44,488 bases of DNA. Origin: Comamonadaceae bacterium. GTDB taxonomy: Bacteria; Pseudomonadota; Gammaproteobacteria; Burkholderiales; Burkholderiaceae_C. Position numbers and translations under genes: made by a program. Of the stretch, positions 1 through 7,787 are shown piece after piece. Each line of letters opens with the position of its first letter. The stretch's first letter is position 1. The notes beneath the pieces are model-generated. The model saw nothing but the letters and a program-made list of their open reading frames with translations. It did not search any database and was not told where the DNA came from. The stretch is taken from positions 1 through 44,488 of the forward strand of contig CANFJF010000025.1 in the NCBI GenBank assembly GCA_947447355.1, given 5' to 3'.

Positions 1-62
1 GGATTGCCGCGCTGCGCTCGCCATGACGCAGGTTGGATTGCCGCGCTGCGCTCGCCATGACG
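1..62. repeat. Two direct copies of a GC-rich intergenic repeat (family 2)
   Basis: Two identical 28-base copies lie at 1-28 and 35-62, beginning GGATTGCCGCGCTGCGCTCG and separated by 6 bases. The same motif, often inverted, recurs at 19593-19668 and 29363-29512. The window starts inside or at the edge of this array, so more copies may lie upstream. Each copy contains the small dyad GCGAGCGCAGCGC/GCGCTGCGCTCGC. All copies are intergenic. Confidence 0.8.
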
Positions 63-88
63 GGAAATTATTCGTTCGCAGCGACACC

Positions 89-2110
89 TCAAGTCATCGC
101 TTGAACATGAATGTGCTCGGTTGGCAACCCGGCTAGGTGGCGGCGGTGCATTTCTTCGTAGGCGGATTCAATGTGTTTTGCGAACAATTGACAGTCAAAG
201 AGCGGCGTTGTCAGCCTGTTGGCCTCTAATTTTTGCTTTAGGGCTTTGAGCAGGTCGGGCTGTTGCGCCAGCTCTATCGCTTTTTGTTCATACGCTTCTT
301 GGCTGTCCGTGATGAGTTCCGGCAGCCCAATCGCCGTCAACAAGCTGGCGGCCACACGGCTGGCAAAGGACTGTCCTGTGCGCGTCAGCACGGGCAACCC
401 GGTCCACAAAGCGTCGCTGGCCGTGGTGTGGGCGTTGTAGGGGAAGGTGTCCAGAAACAAATCTGCCAGCTTTTGCCGGGCCAAGTTGTCGTCTGGCGAC
501 ATGCGCGTGGCAAAAACCAGCCGGTTGGCGTCAACGCCCTGCGCCACGGCTTGCTGTTGTAGCTGTTGGGTGACGCTGGCGTTGTCCCCCAAGACCCACA
601 AAACGCTGCTTTCAACGGCATTTAAAATCCGCATCCAGCCCGCAAAAGTAGCCGGCAACAGCTTGTGGCTGCTGTTGAAGCAACAAAACACAAAACCAAA
701 CTCTGGCAAGCCCAGTTCTCCCCGGGTGAATAGCCGCTCTGAGATTTTCCGCTGGGAGTCATTCACCTGGTAACTATGGGGCAAATAAACGACTTTTTCA
801 GTGAAGTTAGCCTCAGTTTCCGGGGTGATGACGACGTTGTCGGCCACGATGTAGTGGTTGTAGTCGGCCCCCATGGTGCCGGGCGAGCCTAGAAAGGTGG
901 CTTGAACAGGGGCGCAACCTGCGGCAAACAGTCCGGTTCTTGCGTGGGTGGTGTAGCCATTTAAATCCACCGCGATGTCGATGCCCAGCTCTCTTGATAA
1001 GCGTGAAACTTCCACGTCCGACATTGCACTGATGTCGATGAAACGGGTGAACGCCGCAGACACCCGCTGCCGCATGTCGTCGTATTTTTGGGGCCCAAGC
1101 GAGAACCCATAAAGTTCAAATCTGCCCCGGTTGTGGCGCTCAAACAGTTCGGCAATCAAGGCCGATGTGGCGTGCCTGTGAAAATCAGACGAGTAATAAC
1201 CGATGCGTATTTTCCCGTCCGGCTCACGCGGCTTGAAGGGCGCCTTTTCAATCGTTTCAGATCGCTGAGAGGCGGCGTAGACCTTGGCAACGATGTGGTG
1301 CAGCTGGGGATTGTCCAGCACACTCAAGGCCATGAAGGGGTGGGCCACCTTCTTCAGGCCCAGAATGTTCTTCTCGTAGAGGGCGATATCTCGCTCAAAA
1401 GTCGACCAGTCACACAGCCTCATTTTGGTGTCGACATAAACACCCCATAGAAAGTCATAGTCAGGCTTGAGCGACACCACTTTTTCGAAGTTAACCAAGG
1501 CCGCATCCAGCCGCTTCAGCTCCAGCAAGACCAAGCCGCGGTTGTAGTGAGCCTCAAGCAGGTCCGGCTTTAAATGGAGGGTCTGGTCAAAACTGGCCAA
1601 AGCCGCCGGGTACTGCCGGACAGATTGCAGCGCGACACCGTGGTTGTAGAAAGCCTCAAAAAAATCGGGTTCCAAGCTGAAAGCGGTGTGAAAACTATCA
1701 ATAGCCGCCGTGATCTGTTTGAGTTGTATGAGCGCCAAGCCACGGTTGTAGTGGGCGTTGGCATAGTCCGGCTTGAGTCTGATGGCTGTGTCAAAGTCAG
1801 CCAGCGCGGCCTCTGGCTGCTGGCGTTGAATACGCAGATTCCCGCGGCTTTCATAGACTTGTAGATCATCCGGTGCCAATGCGATGGCCTGGGTATAGGC
1901 CGCCAACGCGTTGTCATACTGCGCCACCTTGCGGTACAAATACCCCAAGTCTTTGTACACCTGAGGCACCTGTTGATTCAAACGAACAAATTTGTCTAAA
2001 TACTGAATGGCGTCTAGAAAGTAGCCCTTTTGCGCCGCCGCGACGCCCCGTTGATAAAGAGCCATTTGATCGGCGGGCAAAGGGGCTGATGAATGATGCT
2101 GTGAAGCCAT
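89..2110 (-). CDS. TPR protein with C-terminal O-GlcNAc transferase (SPINDLY/GT41-like) domain
   Basis: The 673-residue protein starts with tetratricopeptide repeats (about residues 17-220; signatures such as AHYNRGLALIQLKQ and EAHYNRGLVLLELKR). A GT41-type transferase domain follows (about 300-660), with the conserved HRHA segment at 311-314, the SSHKLLPATF region near 480-490 and the sugar-nucleotide loop DTFPYNAHTTASDALWTGLP near 554-573. Family knowledge: such enzymes move GlcNAc or another sugar from a UDP-sugar to Ser/Thr of target proteins in the cytoplasm. The target cannot be seen here. The upstream DUF3047 gene ends only 34 bases away on the same strand, so the two may be cotranscribed. 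The ATG at 2110 has no strong ribosome binding site, but the N-terminus fits the first TPR. Confidence 0.88.
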   Translation of the reverse strand: MASQHHSSAPLPADQMALYQRGVAAAQKGYFLDAIQYLDKFVRLNQQVPQVYKDLGYLYRKVAQYDNALAAYTQAIALAPDDLQVYESRGNLRIQRQQPEAALADFDTAIRLKPDYANAHYNRGLALIQLKQITAAIDSFHTAFSLEPDFFEAFYNHGVALQSVRQYPAALASFDQTLHLKPDLLEAHYNRGLVLLELKRLDAALVNFEKVVSLKPDYDFLWGVYVDTKMRLCDWSTFERDIALYEKNILGLKKVAHPFMALSVLDNPQLHHIVAKVYAASQRSETIEKAPFKPREPDGKIRIGYYSSDFHRHATSALIAELFERHNRGRFELYGFSLGPQKYDDMRQRVSAAFTRFIDISAMSDVEVSRLSRELGIDIAVDLNGYTTHARTGLFAAGCAPVQATFLGSPGTMGADYNHYIVADNVVITPETEANFTEKVVYLPHSYQVNDSQRKISERLFTRGELGLPEFGFVFCCFNSSHKLLPATFAGWMRILNAVESSVLWVLGDNASVTQQLQQQAVAQGVDANRLVFATRMSPDDNLARQKLADLFLDTFPYNAHTTASDALWTGLPVLTRTGQSFASRVAASLLTAIGLPELITDSQEAYEQKAIELAQQPDLLKALKQKLEANRLTTPLFDCQLFAKHIESAYEEMHRRHLAGLPTEHIHVQAMT

Positions 2111-2144
2111 GCTGAACGTGAAGAATCGTCGTCTTGAACAGCTT

Positions 2145-3011
2145 TCAGCGCTCAGCCAGTTTGGCGGCGGCGCCCAGCACCACTGGCCCGTACCAAGCCT
2201 GCGCCGTCGACTTGGTGTTGTCGGTGTCGGTCATGATGCCCACGGCGATCAAACGGCCGGGCTCTTCGCCAAAAACGGTCCGATAGTCGGCGCGAATGTC
2301 GCGCTCGTAATCCAACCAGCGGTTGAGCCGCTTGGGGCCAGACTCCAACACCAGCTTGCGAATGCGGTCGGTGCGCGGGTTCGTCACCACACTGCCCGGC
2401 TCGCGCGTGTTGCACCACACATACATGAGGGTGGCGTAGGGCATGTCTTCGCCGGTGATGGCGTAAGCCAGCTCCGACAACATGCGGTCGCGGGCCGACA
2501 GCTTGGAGCGGTCGCCGTCAAACGCCAGCACCAGCCGCACGGGGGAATCGTCTTTGGCCGACAGCGCCATGTCGGCGTCGGCAATCAGGGCCGGTACTTT
2601 CCAGGAAAAACGCAGCACGTCGAGTTGCGCCGGCTCCATGCTGACCACCTTGCGCAACATGCTGGCCGACGAACTGGACTTGACGCCCATGGCGTTGCGG
2701 CCGTCGAGCTTGAGGTAGGCAAACTGGTTCTGCGCCTTGCCGGGAAAAGTGCGGTGCTGCCACAGCGACGCCTTGGCGGGCGCTTCATATGTCGCATCTT
2801 TGGCCGCTGCGTCAGGCACTGCCTCAACGCGCACAGACGCGAGATCCCAAGGCGTTGCCGTCCGGGCGGCGCTGGCGTTTTGGTTTTCAGTGCTGCTCCC
2901 CTTGTCTGCTTGTCCTGGCAAACTGGCACAACCCGTCAGCAGGCCAAGCGAAGTCAAACTGATGGACAAAACCCAAAAGTGAAGAAATTTGAAAAATTTA
3001 GCTGGAATCAT
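2145..3011 (-). CDS. DUF3047 family predicted lipoprotein
   Basis: The start chosen is the ATG at 3011. An upstream in-frame TTG at 3029 gives a poorer N-terminus. The resulting 288-residue protein has a hydrophobic signal segment ending in a lipobox (LLTGC, Cys near residue 28), so it is probably an outer- or inner-membrane lipoprotein facing the periplasm. The rest matches DUF3047 as I know it: RFSWKVP followed by ADAD, an LVLAFDGDR strand, LMYVWCNTREPG and a C-terminal ADYRTVFGEEPGRLIAVGIM block. Its biochemical function is not known to me. It is followed after 34 bases by the TPR-transferase gene. Confidence 0.82.
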   Translation of the reverse strand: MIPAKFFKFLHFWVLSISLTSLGLLTGCASLPGQADKGSSTENQNASAARTATPWDLASVRVEAVPDAAAKDATYEAPAKASLWQHRTFPGKAQNQFAYLKLDGRNAMGVKSSSSASMLRKVVSMEPAQLDVLRFSWKVPALIADADMALSAKDDSPVRLVLAFDGDRSKLSARDRMLSELAYAITGEDMPYATLMYVWCNTREPGSVVTNPRTDRIRKLVLESGPKRLNRWLDYERDIRADYRTVFGEEPGRLIAVGIMTDTDNTKSTAQAWYGPVVLGAAAKLAER

Positions 3012-3029
3012 GGTCGGTATGTCACACAA

Positions 3030-3231
3030 AAACTACGCTTTGCAGATGCAGCATTAAACCCAAATATTCAGTGCTTAGGGAAAAAGTTTATAAACCCGGC
3101 TGTACCCGTTCAAGCCCGGTCGGACCCGCCAAGTCCATTCCCTTGTAGTACCCGTTTCAGACGAAAGTTTTGAAGCTGAAAGTACCCGCCTGTAGTCTCA
3201 GATGTACAACAGCGATTCATCGGCAGGCATT
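3030..3231. other. Spacer between porin terminator and DUF3047 gene
   Basis: About 200 bases without a gene, AT-richer than the flanks. TACCCG occurs four times (near 3102, 3139, 3182 and in related forms such as GGACCCG), and a partial dyad CAGACGAAAGTTTTGAAGCTG lies near 3159. It presumably holds the promoter of the DUF3047 gene on the minus strand. I could not identify -35/-10 boxes with confidence. Confidence 0.4.
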
Positions 3232-3269
3232 AAAAAACCCCCGCCACTCTTGCGAATGACAGGGGTTTT
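3232..3269 (-). terminator. Rho-independent terminator of the porin gene
   Basis: On the minus strand the sequence reads AAAACCCC, an imperfect stem around a GCAA tetraloop, GGGG, then TTTTTT. Pairing runs through CCCCTGTCATTC / GAGTGGCGGGGG with G-T wobbles. It lies about 40 bases past the porin stop, with a second small hairpin (GCTGGC-TTTA-GCCAGC, 3287-3302) in between. Confidence 0.85.
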
Positions 3270-3309
3270 AAGACTTTAAATCTTCAGCTGGCTTTAGCCA
3301 GCGTGGGAT

Positions 3310-4584
3310 TTAGAAGTTGTGCAGGATGCCCAGGCCGATGACCTTGACAGTCGCGCCTTGTGGAATGTAAGCCACAGAAGCTTGGCCGCCACCGTTGGCC
3401 ATGATGTTGTTGTATTTGTCATTGTTGATGACGTTGTAAGACGTGCTGATGCTGGTGCGCTTGCTCAGCTCTTTGCGGAAGGCCAAAGAGTAAGCGGTAG
3501 AGCCAGTATCTGCAACGGCAGCACCGGTGTAGTCTTTGACGTTGCCTTGCTTGACGTACTGGCCCATCACGATGTTGCCACCGCCCAGGTCATGCTGAAC
3601 CAGGAAAGAGTTGCTAACTTGCTTGCGGAAGCCAACGTTGTATGCGGTACCAGAAGCAGTCGCTTGGATGCTCACAGGAGCTACGTTGTTGTTTGCTGCC
3701 GTGGTGAAACCCATCTGCATCGTGGTGTTGATGAAAGCAACCTTGCTGGTTGGCGCGTAGAAATAAGCCAAGCCCAATTTTGCACCAGTCACGCTGGAGT
3801 CCAACGTAGGAGCGCCCAGCTTTGTCGTCACTGCATTGCCTGTGACGGCAGTGGCAGCGTAAGCAGAAGCAGTGTCAACACCGTTGTTGGTGTTGTAGTT
3901 TTTACCCCAGTCGTACTGAGCAGCAAAAGGCATTTGCGTGACCTTCAAGGTCACGCCATTGGCTTTGGCTTTGGCATCAGCGTTAGCAGCCGTTTGCTCA
4001 GCGTTTGAAGCGATGGAATACCAGACTTCAGAGCCAGCGAACATGGTGCCGACCAGATCTTTGTTGAACACCACTTTGTAGGTGTTGTCAGCGCGAGCGG
4101 CTGGGGCATTGACGTAGCCAGCACCTGGCGCGGTGTAAGCATTGATCACGCCGCCGTGGACCATGTTGGCAGCCACGTCTTCGATCAGACCATTGCCCCA
4201 CCAGACGTTCTGGCGACCCAAACGCAGTTCAGCTTGGCCGTTGCCAATACCGACGTGGGCTTCACGGGTGCCGATGTAGCCAGCGCCAGAGTTGCCAGCG
4301 CCAGATTGGCCGTTGGCCGTGGCGGTGTCGATGTTGATACCGGTTTCGATCACGGAGAAGGCGCGCAAGCCACCGCCGAGGTCTTCATTGATGCGGAAAC
4401 CGATGCGTGACGAGTCGTCAGACATGCGGCTGCGAGCACGCACATCCTTGGCAGAGTCGGAAGCGCCAGTAGCGCCCCAGTTGTCATAAGCCAGGTGAGC
4501 GCGGCCGTAGATTTCGACGGTCGATTGTGCAGAAGCAGCAGAGACAGCGGCCAGAGCAGCCAGGGCAATCAGGGATTTTTTCAT
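3310..4584 (-). CDS. Gram-negative porin (general trimeric outer-membrane porin)
   Basis: The open frame extends upstream, but the real start is the ATG at 4584. It gives a textbook signal peptide ([19 protein letters not shown], cleavage before QSTVEIYGRAH) and has GGAG 9 bases upstream. The mature protein is about 405 residues with the features of betaproteobacterial 16-strand porins: an N-terminal STVEIYGRAHLAYD strand, SSRIGFRINEDLGGGLRAFSVIE, the eyelet-loop region with RLGRQNVWWGN, and a C-terminal strand ending in Phe (GLGILHNF). Role: passive diffusion of small hydrophilic solutes across the outer membrane. It is transcribed alone: a terminator follows, and coq7 is divergent upstream. 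Confidence 0.95.
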   Translation of the reverse strand: MKKSLIALAALAAVSAASAQSTVEIYGRAHLAYDNWGATGASDSAKDVRARSRMSDDSSRIGFRINEDLGGGLRAFSVIETGINIDTATANGQSGAGNSGAGYIGTREAHVGIGNGQAELRLGRQNVWWGNGLIEDVAANMVHGGVINAYTAPGAGYVNAPAARADNTYKVVFNKDLVGTMFAGSEVWYSIASNAEQTAANADAKAKANGVTLKVTQMPFAAQYDWGKNYNTNNGVDTASAYAATAVTGNAVTTKLGAPTLDSSVTGAKLGLAYFYAPTSKVAFINTTMQMGFTTAANNNVAPVSIQATASGTAYNVGFRKQVSNSFLVQHDLGGGNIVMGQYVKQGNVKDYTGAAVADTGSTAYSLAFRKELSKRTSISTSYNVINNDKYNNIMANGGGQASVAYIPQGATVKVIGLGILHNF

Positions 4585-4719
4585 TGAGAGTTTCTCCAAG
4601 GTTAAACATAGGGCTCCAGGACTTTTGGATCCCCGGGCCAACCTCCTTTCGGAAGTTGTTGCTATTGCACCAGACGAACCCAGCCATGGCAAAGGAATCT
4701 CAAGCAAAAATCTTCTTTC

Positions 4720-4735
4720 GTTGCATCAATGCAAC
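4720..4735. promoter_or_regulatory. 16-bp perfect dyad in the porin/coq7 intergenic region
   Basis: GTTGCAT-CA-ATGCAAC forms two 7-base arms around a 2-base centre. It lies between divergent porin (start 4584) and coq7 (start 4816), about 136 bases upstream of the porin ATG and 81 upstream of coq7. This size and symmetry fit a dimeric regulator operator, but no regulator can be named. It would also sit in the coq7 leader if transcription starts further upstream. Confidence 0.35.
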
Positions 4736-4815
4736 AACACCCCGAAAGCCATGGGTCGCGGCTCGGCCAGAGCAGCGTGGGTAAACTGGAACGCTTCAAC
4801 CCGAAAAGAACCCGC

Positions 4816-5445
4816 ATGGACACCTTGCTGAACAACGCGATCATCGCTACCGACAACGCTCTGCGCACCTTGTTTGCCAAACCGCGCGCCAGTCGCGCCT
4901 GCCCGACCTTGCCGTCGGAGCCAACCGAACTCGATGCAGAGCAAAAGGCCAATGCGGGTGCCTTGATGCGGGTGAACCACGTGGGCGAAGTTTGCGCGCA
5001 GGCGCTGTACGCGGCTCAGGCGCTGAGCACGCGCGACCCGGTGTTGCGTCAGCAGTTCTCAGACGCCAGCCGTGAAGAAGGCGACCACTTGGCCTGGACG
5101 CATGAGCGCTTGGTGGAACTGGGCGCTAGGCCTTCGCTGTTGAATCCGCTCTGGTATGCAGGTGCTTTTGGCTTGGGTTTGTTGGCGGGCCGATTGGGCG
5201 ACAGGCTGAGCTTGGGTTTTGTGATGGAAACCGAACGGCAAGTGGAGACCCACTTGGCCAGCCACTTAGAGCAATTGCCTGCGGGCGACCACGCTTCACG
5301 CGCCATCGTGGCGCAGATGAAAGACGACGAAGCCCGCCATGCCAAAGATGCAGCCAAGGCCGGTGCGCAAGAGCTGCCGCTGCCGGTCAAAGCGCTGATG
5401 CGCGCCTCCGCTAAAGTGATGACGACGACGGCGCGCTATATATAG
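4816..5445 (+). CDS. coq7: 2-polyprenyl-3-methyl-6-methoxy-1,4-benzoquinone monooxygenase (demethoxyubiquinone hydroxylase)
   Basis: The ATG at 4816 gives a 209-residue protein of normal length for the bacterial Coq7 family; an upstream in-frame ATG at 4729 would add 29 unrelated residues. Di-iron ligands are visible: Glu58 in MRVNHVGE, Glu88 and His91 in REEGDH, Glu140 in METE, and Glu172 and His175 in DDEARH. Known role: membrane-associated hydroxylation of demethoxyubiquinone, the penultimate step of aerobic ubiquinone synthesis. A hydrophobic stretch ([14 protein letters not shown]) fits its membrane contact. It is divergent from the porin. Confidence 0.95.
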   Translation: MDTLLNNAIIATDNALRTLFAKPRASRACPTLPSEPTELDAEQKANAGALMRVNHVGEVCAQALYAAQALSTRDPVLRQQFSDASREEGDHLAWTHERLVELGARPSLLNPLWYAGAFGLGLLAGRLGDRLSLGFVMETERQVETHLASHLEQLPAGDHASRAIVAQMKDDEARHAKDAAKAGAQELPLPVKALMRASAKVMTTTARYI

Positions 5446-5464
5446 CGGCTGCTAAGACGTTGCT

Positions 5465-5923
5465 TTAGCCTTCAACGACCTCGAAGCTGGTCGTGATGTC
5501 GGCAGTTTTGCCCAGCATGATGGTGGCTGAGCAATATTTGTCATGGCTCATGCCTATGGCGCGCTCGACGGGACCCGGCGTCAAGCCTTGACCCGTGACC
5601 ACAAAGTGCATGTGAATTTTGGTGAAGACTTTGGGGTCAGTCTCGGCTCGCTCTGAGGTGAGCTTGACAGAGCAGCCGCGCACGTCGTGGCGACCACGTT
5701 TGAGAATCAACACCACGTCGTAAGCCGTACAGCCACCAGCGCCAGCCAACACGGTTTCCATGGGGCGCGGGGCCAAGTTGGCACCACCGTTTTCAGGCTT
5801 GGCTGCATCGGGCGCGCCATCCATCACCAAGGTATGGCCGCTGGCAGTTTTAGCGACAAACGACATGGCAGAACCTTCCCCGGGGACCTCTTGCGGTCCA
5901 GCCCAGCTGACTATGCATTCCAT
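5465..5923 (-). CDS. OsmC family protein
   Basis: The ATG at 5923 begins MECIVSWAG, the usual N-terminus of this subfamily; the longer open frame adds 14 residues with no support. The 152-residue product has the two OsmC cysteines: one in GAGGCTAYDVV and one in DKYCSATIML. Family knowledge: OsmC/Ohr-like proteins are dimeric thiol peroxidases acting on organic hydroperoxides. This branch (MSFVAKTASGHT, YhfA-like) is less well characterised, so a specific peroxidase claim would be inference. It is convergent with coq7 (19 bases between stops). Confidence 0.9.
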   Translation of the reverse strand: MECIVSWAGPQEVPGEGSAMSFVAKTASGHTLVMDGAPDAAKPENGGANLAPRPMETVLAGAGGCTAYDVVLILKRGRHDVRGCSVKLTSERAETDPKVFTKIHMHFVVTGQGLTPGPVERAIGMSHDKYCSATIMLGKTADITTSFEVVEG

Positions 5924-5974
5924 GAATAACACTCTTTCTATTTCAAAATATTGACCATTGACCAAGGAAGGATG

Positions 5975-6002
5975 TTGCAGCGCAGCATGGCTCAGCTATA
6001 CT
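5975..6002 (+). promoter_or_regulatory. Sigma70-type promoter upstream of ilvA leader or small RNA
   Basis: TTGCAG at 5975-5980, a 16-base spacer, then TATACT at 5997-6002. Transcription should start near 6009 on the plus strand. The first intrinsic terminator downstream ends at 6121, so it would drive a transcript of about 110 bases or, on readthrough, ilvA. Confidence 0.5.
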
Positions 6003-6008
6003 CGATTC

Positions 6009-6121
6009 ATCGCAACAATTCAATGGTTTAAAAAGCCCTTTATTGTTGCACTGGTTGTCTCCTCCACTCCTCAAAGAGTGGATTAACAGGTCCAGATCTT
6101 CGTGATCTGGACCTTTTTTTT
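6009..6121 (+). ncRNA. Candidate small RNA or ilvA transcription attenuator
   Basis: A good promoter (5975-6002) and a perfect intrinsic terminator (6089-6121) bracket about 110 bases with no convincing ORF. Inside is a second hairpin, CCACTC-CTCAAA-GAGTGG (about 6063-6080), directly preceded by the anti-Shine-Dalgarno-like string CTCCTCC. Two readings are possible. It may be an independent sRNA; CUCCUCC-bearing sRNAs are known in proteobacteria. Or it may be a leader controlling ilvA, whose ATG is only 45 bases past the terminator. One frame reads Phe-Ile-Val-Ala-Leu-Val-Val before a stop at 6085, reminiscent of ilv leader peptides, but it has no usual start codon. Confidence 0.35.
6089..6121 (+). 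terminator. Strong rho-independent terminator upstream of ilvA
   Basis: Perfect 10-bp stem GGTCCAGATC / GATCTGGACC around a 5-base TTCGT loop, followed by eight T on the plus strand. No protein gene on the plus strand precedes it closely: coq7 ends 640 bases upstream and osmC-like is on the other strand. It therefore must end a short RNA or act as an attenuator. Confidence 0.9.
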
Positions 6122-6166
6122 CGCCCATCATAATGGGCGCTCTAGAGATAGAACCGAGAGACCCCC

Positions 6167-7750
6167 ATGCTGCCCCCCAAAACCAGATCTGCTTCCAAAC
6201 CCAAGCTGACGCCAGCCGACTACCTGAAGAAAATTCTCACTGCCCGCGTCTATGACGTGGCGGTCGAAACAGCGCTGGAGCCGGCCAAAACACTCAGCAA
6301 GCGCCTGAACAACACGGTGCTGCTGAAGCGTGAAGACCAGCAACCCGTGTTCAGCTTCAAGCTGCGCGGCGCTTACAACAAGATGGCGAACTTGAGCCCG
6401 GCGCAACTCAAAAAAGGCGTGATTTGCGCCTCGGCCGGCAACCACGCGCAGGGCGTTGCGCTGAGCGCCAACAAGCTCGGCACGCGCGCGGTGATCGTCA
6501 TGCCATCGACCACGCCGCAGCTCAAAATAGACGCGGTTCGCGCGCTCGGTGGTGAGGTGGTGCTGTATGGCGAAAGCTATTCAGACGCTTACGACCATGC
6601 CGCAACGTTGGAAAAGAAAAACGGCCTGACCTTTGTGCACCCGTTTGACGACCCGGACGTGATTGCCGGCCAGGGCACGATTGCCATGGAAATGTTGCGG
6701 CAAATCCAACGCATTGGCCACGGCCGGCTGGACGCGGTGTTTGTGGCCATTGGCGGCGGCGGTTTGATCTCCGGCGTGGCGAATTACATCAAGGCCGTAC
6801 GCCCAGAAATCAAAGTCATTGGCGTGCAGATGAACGACTCGGACGCCATGATCCGTTCGATCAACGCCAACAAACGCGTCATGCTGCCAGACGTTGGCTT
6901 GTTTTCAGACGGCACAGCGGTCAAGTTGGTGGGTGAAGAAACCTTCCGTATCACGCGCGAGTTGGTGGACGAATTCATGACCGTCGACACCGATGCGGTG
7001 TGCGCGGCCATCAAAGACGTGTTTGTCGACACGCGCGGCATTGTGGAGCCGGCGGGTGCGCTGGCGGTCGCCGCCATCAAGCAATACGTCGCCTTGCACA
7101 AGACCAAGGGCGAGACTTATGCTGCAATTTTGTGCGGTGCCAACATGAACTTTGACCGGCTGCGATTTGTGGCCGAACGCGCTGGGGTCGGCGAAGAAAG
7201 CGAAGCCCTGTTTGCCGTGACCATCCCCGAAGAGCGCGGCAGCTTCAGGCGCTTTTGCGAATTGGTCGGTGAACTGCCGGGTGGTCCGCGCAGCGTGACC
7301 GAGTTCAATTACCGCATCAATGACGCGGCTGAAGCGCATGTCTTTGTTGGCCTGAGCACGCAAGGAAAAGGCGAGAGCAGCAAGATAGTCAACACCTTCA
7401 CGCGCCAAGGTTTCAAGGCGTTGGACTTGACGCACGACGAGTTGGCCAAGGAGCATGTGCGCCACATGGTCGGCGGTCACAGCGTCTTGGCCAAAGACGA
7501 ACGACTGCTGCGATTTGTCTTCCCGGAGCGGCCGGGCGCACTGCTGAAGTTTTTGTCGACCATGCGGCCGGGCTGGAACATCAGCCTGTTTCATTACCGC
7601 AATCAGGGGGCAGACTACGGCCGGATTTTGATCGGCTTGCAGGTGCCCAAAGCCGACAACGCAGCCTTCAAGGCCTTCCTGGCGACGCTGGGTTATCCGT
7701 GCGTTGAGGAAACCGAGAACCCGGTTTACAAGCTCTTTTTGAAGAGCTGA
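6167..7750 (+). CDS. ilvA: Threonine ammonia-lyase, biosynthetic
   Basis: The 527-residue protein has the length of the biosynthetic, allosteric form. The PLP lysine is Lys65 in FSFKLRGAYN, and the phosphate-binding loop is GGGGL at 196-200. The C-terminal third carries two ACT-like regulatory domains (start EERGSFRRFCELVG; second FPERPGALLKFLSTM), absent from the shorter catabolic TdcB type. Reaction: threonine to 2-oxobutanoate and ammonia, the first committed step to isoleucine; the family is feedback-inhibited by isoleucine. A terminator 45 bases upstream raises the possibility of attenuation. The next genes (CWC protein, 5'-nucleotidase, ABC transporter) follow on the same strand. Confidence 0.96.
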   Translation: MLPPKTRSASKPKLTPADYLKKILTARVYDVAVETALEPAKTLSKRLNNTVLLKREDQQPVFSFKLRGAYNKMANLSPAQLKKGVICASAGNHAQGVALSANKLGTRAVIVMPSTTPQLKIDAVRALGGEVVLYGESYSDAYDHAATLEKKNGLTFVHPFDDPDVIAGQGTIAMEMLRQIQRIGHGRLDAVFVAIGGGGLISGVANYIKAVRPEIKVIGVQMNDSDAMIRSINANKRVMLPDVGLFSDGTAVKLVGEETFRITRELVDEFMTVDTDAVCAAIKDVFVDTRGIVEPAGALAVAAIKQYVALHKTKGETYAAILCGANMNFDRLRFVAERAGVGEESEALFAVTIPEERGSFRRFCELVGELPGGPRSVTEFNYRINDAAEAHVFVGLSTQGKGESSKIVNTFTRQGFKALDLTHDELAKEHVRHMVGGHSVLAKDERLLRFVFPERPGALLKFLSTMRPGWNISLFHYRNQGADYGRILIGLQVPKADNAAFKAFLATLGYPCVEETENPVYKLFLKS

Positions 7751-7787
7751 GCGGGCGCTGATTTTCACACGGTCGCCAGATAAATTC

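Noticed and set aside
2109..3173. 354-residue open frame on the plus strand
   Set aside because: It is antisense to the DUF3047 lipoprotein gene and part of the spacer; composition is His/Gly/Arg-rich as expected from a shadow of a GC-rich gene, with no recognisable motif.
4640..4660. Perfect AAAGGAGG on the minus strand in the porin leader
   Set aside because: It looks like a strong ribosome binding site, but no start codon lies at a workable distance; the porin's own GGAG near 4597 fits the signal-peptide start. Probably chance or a folding element.
6003..6085. Possible ilv leader peptide (frame containing Phe-Ile-Val-Ala-Leu-Val-Val)
   Set aside because: No ATG, GTG or TTG start with a ribosome binding site in that frame after the predicted transcription start; the only ATG here gives a two-codon ORF. 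Kept as a hint in the ilvA leader finding, not as a gene.
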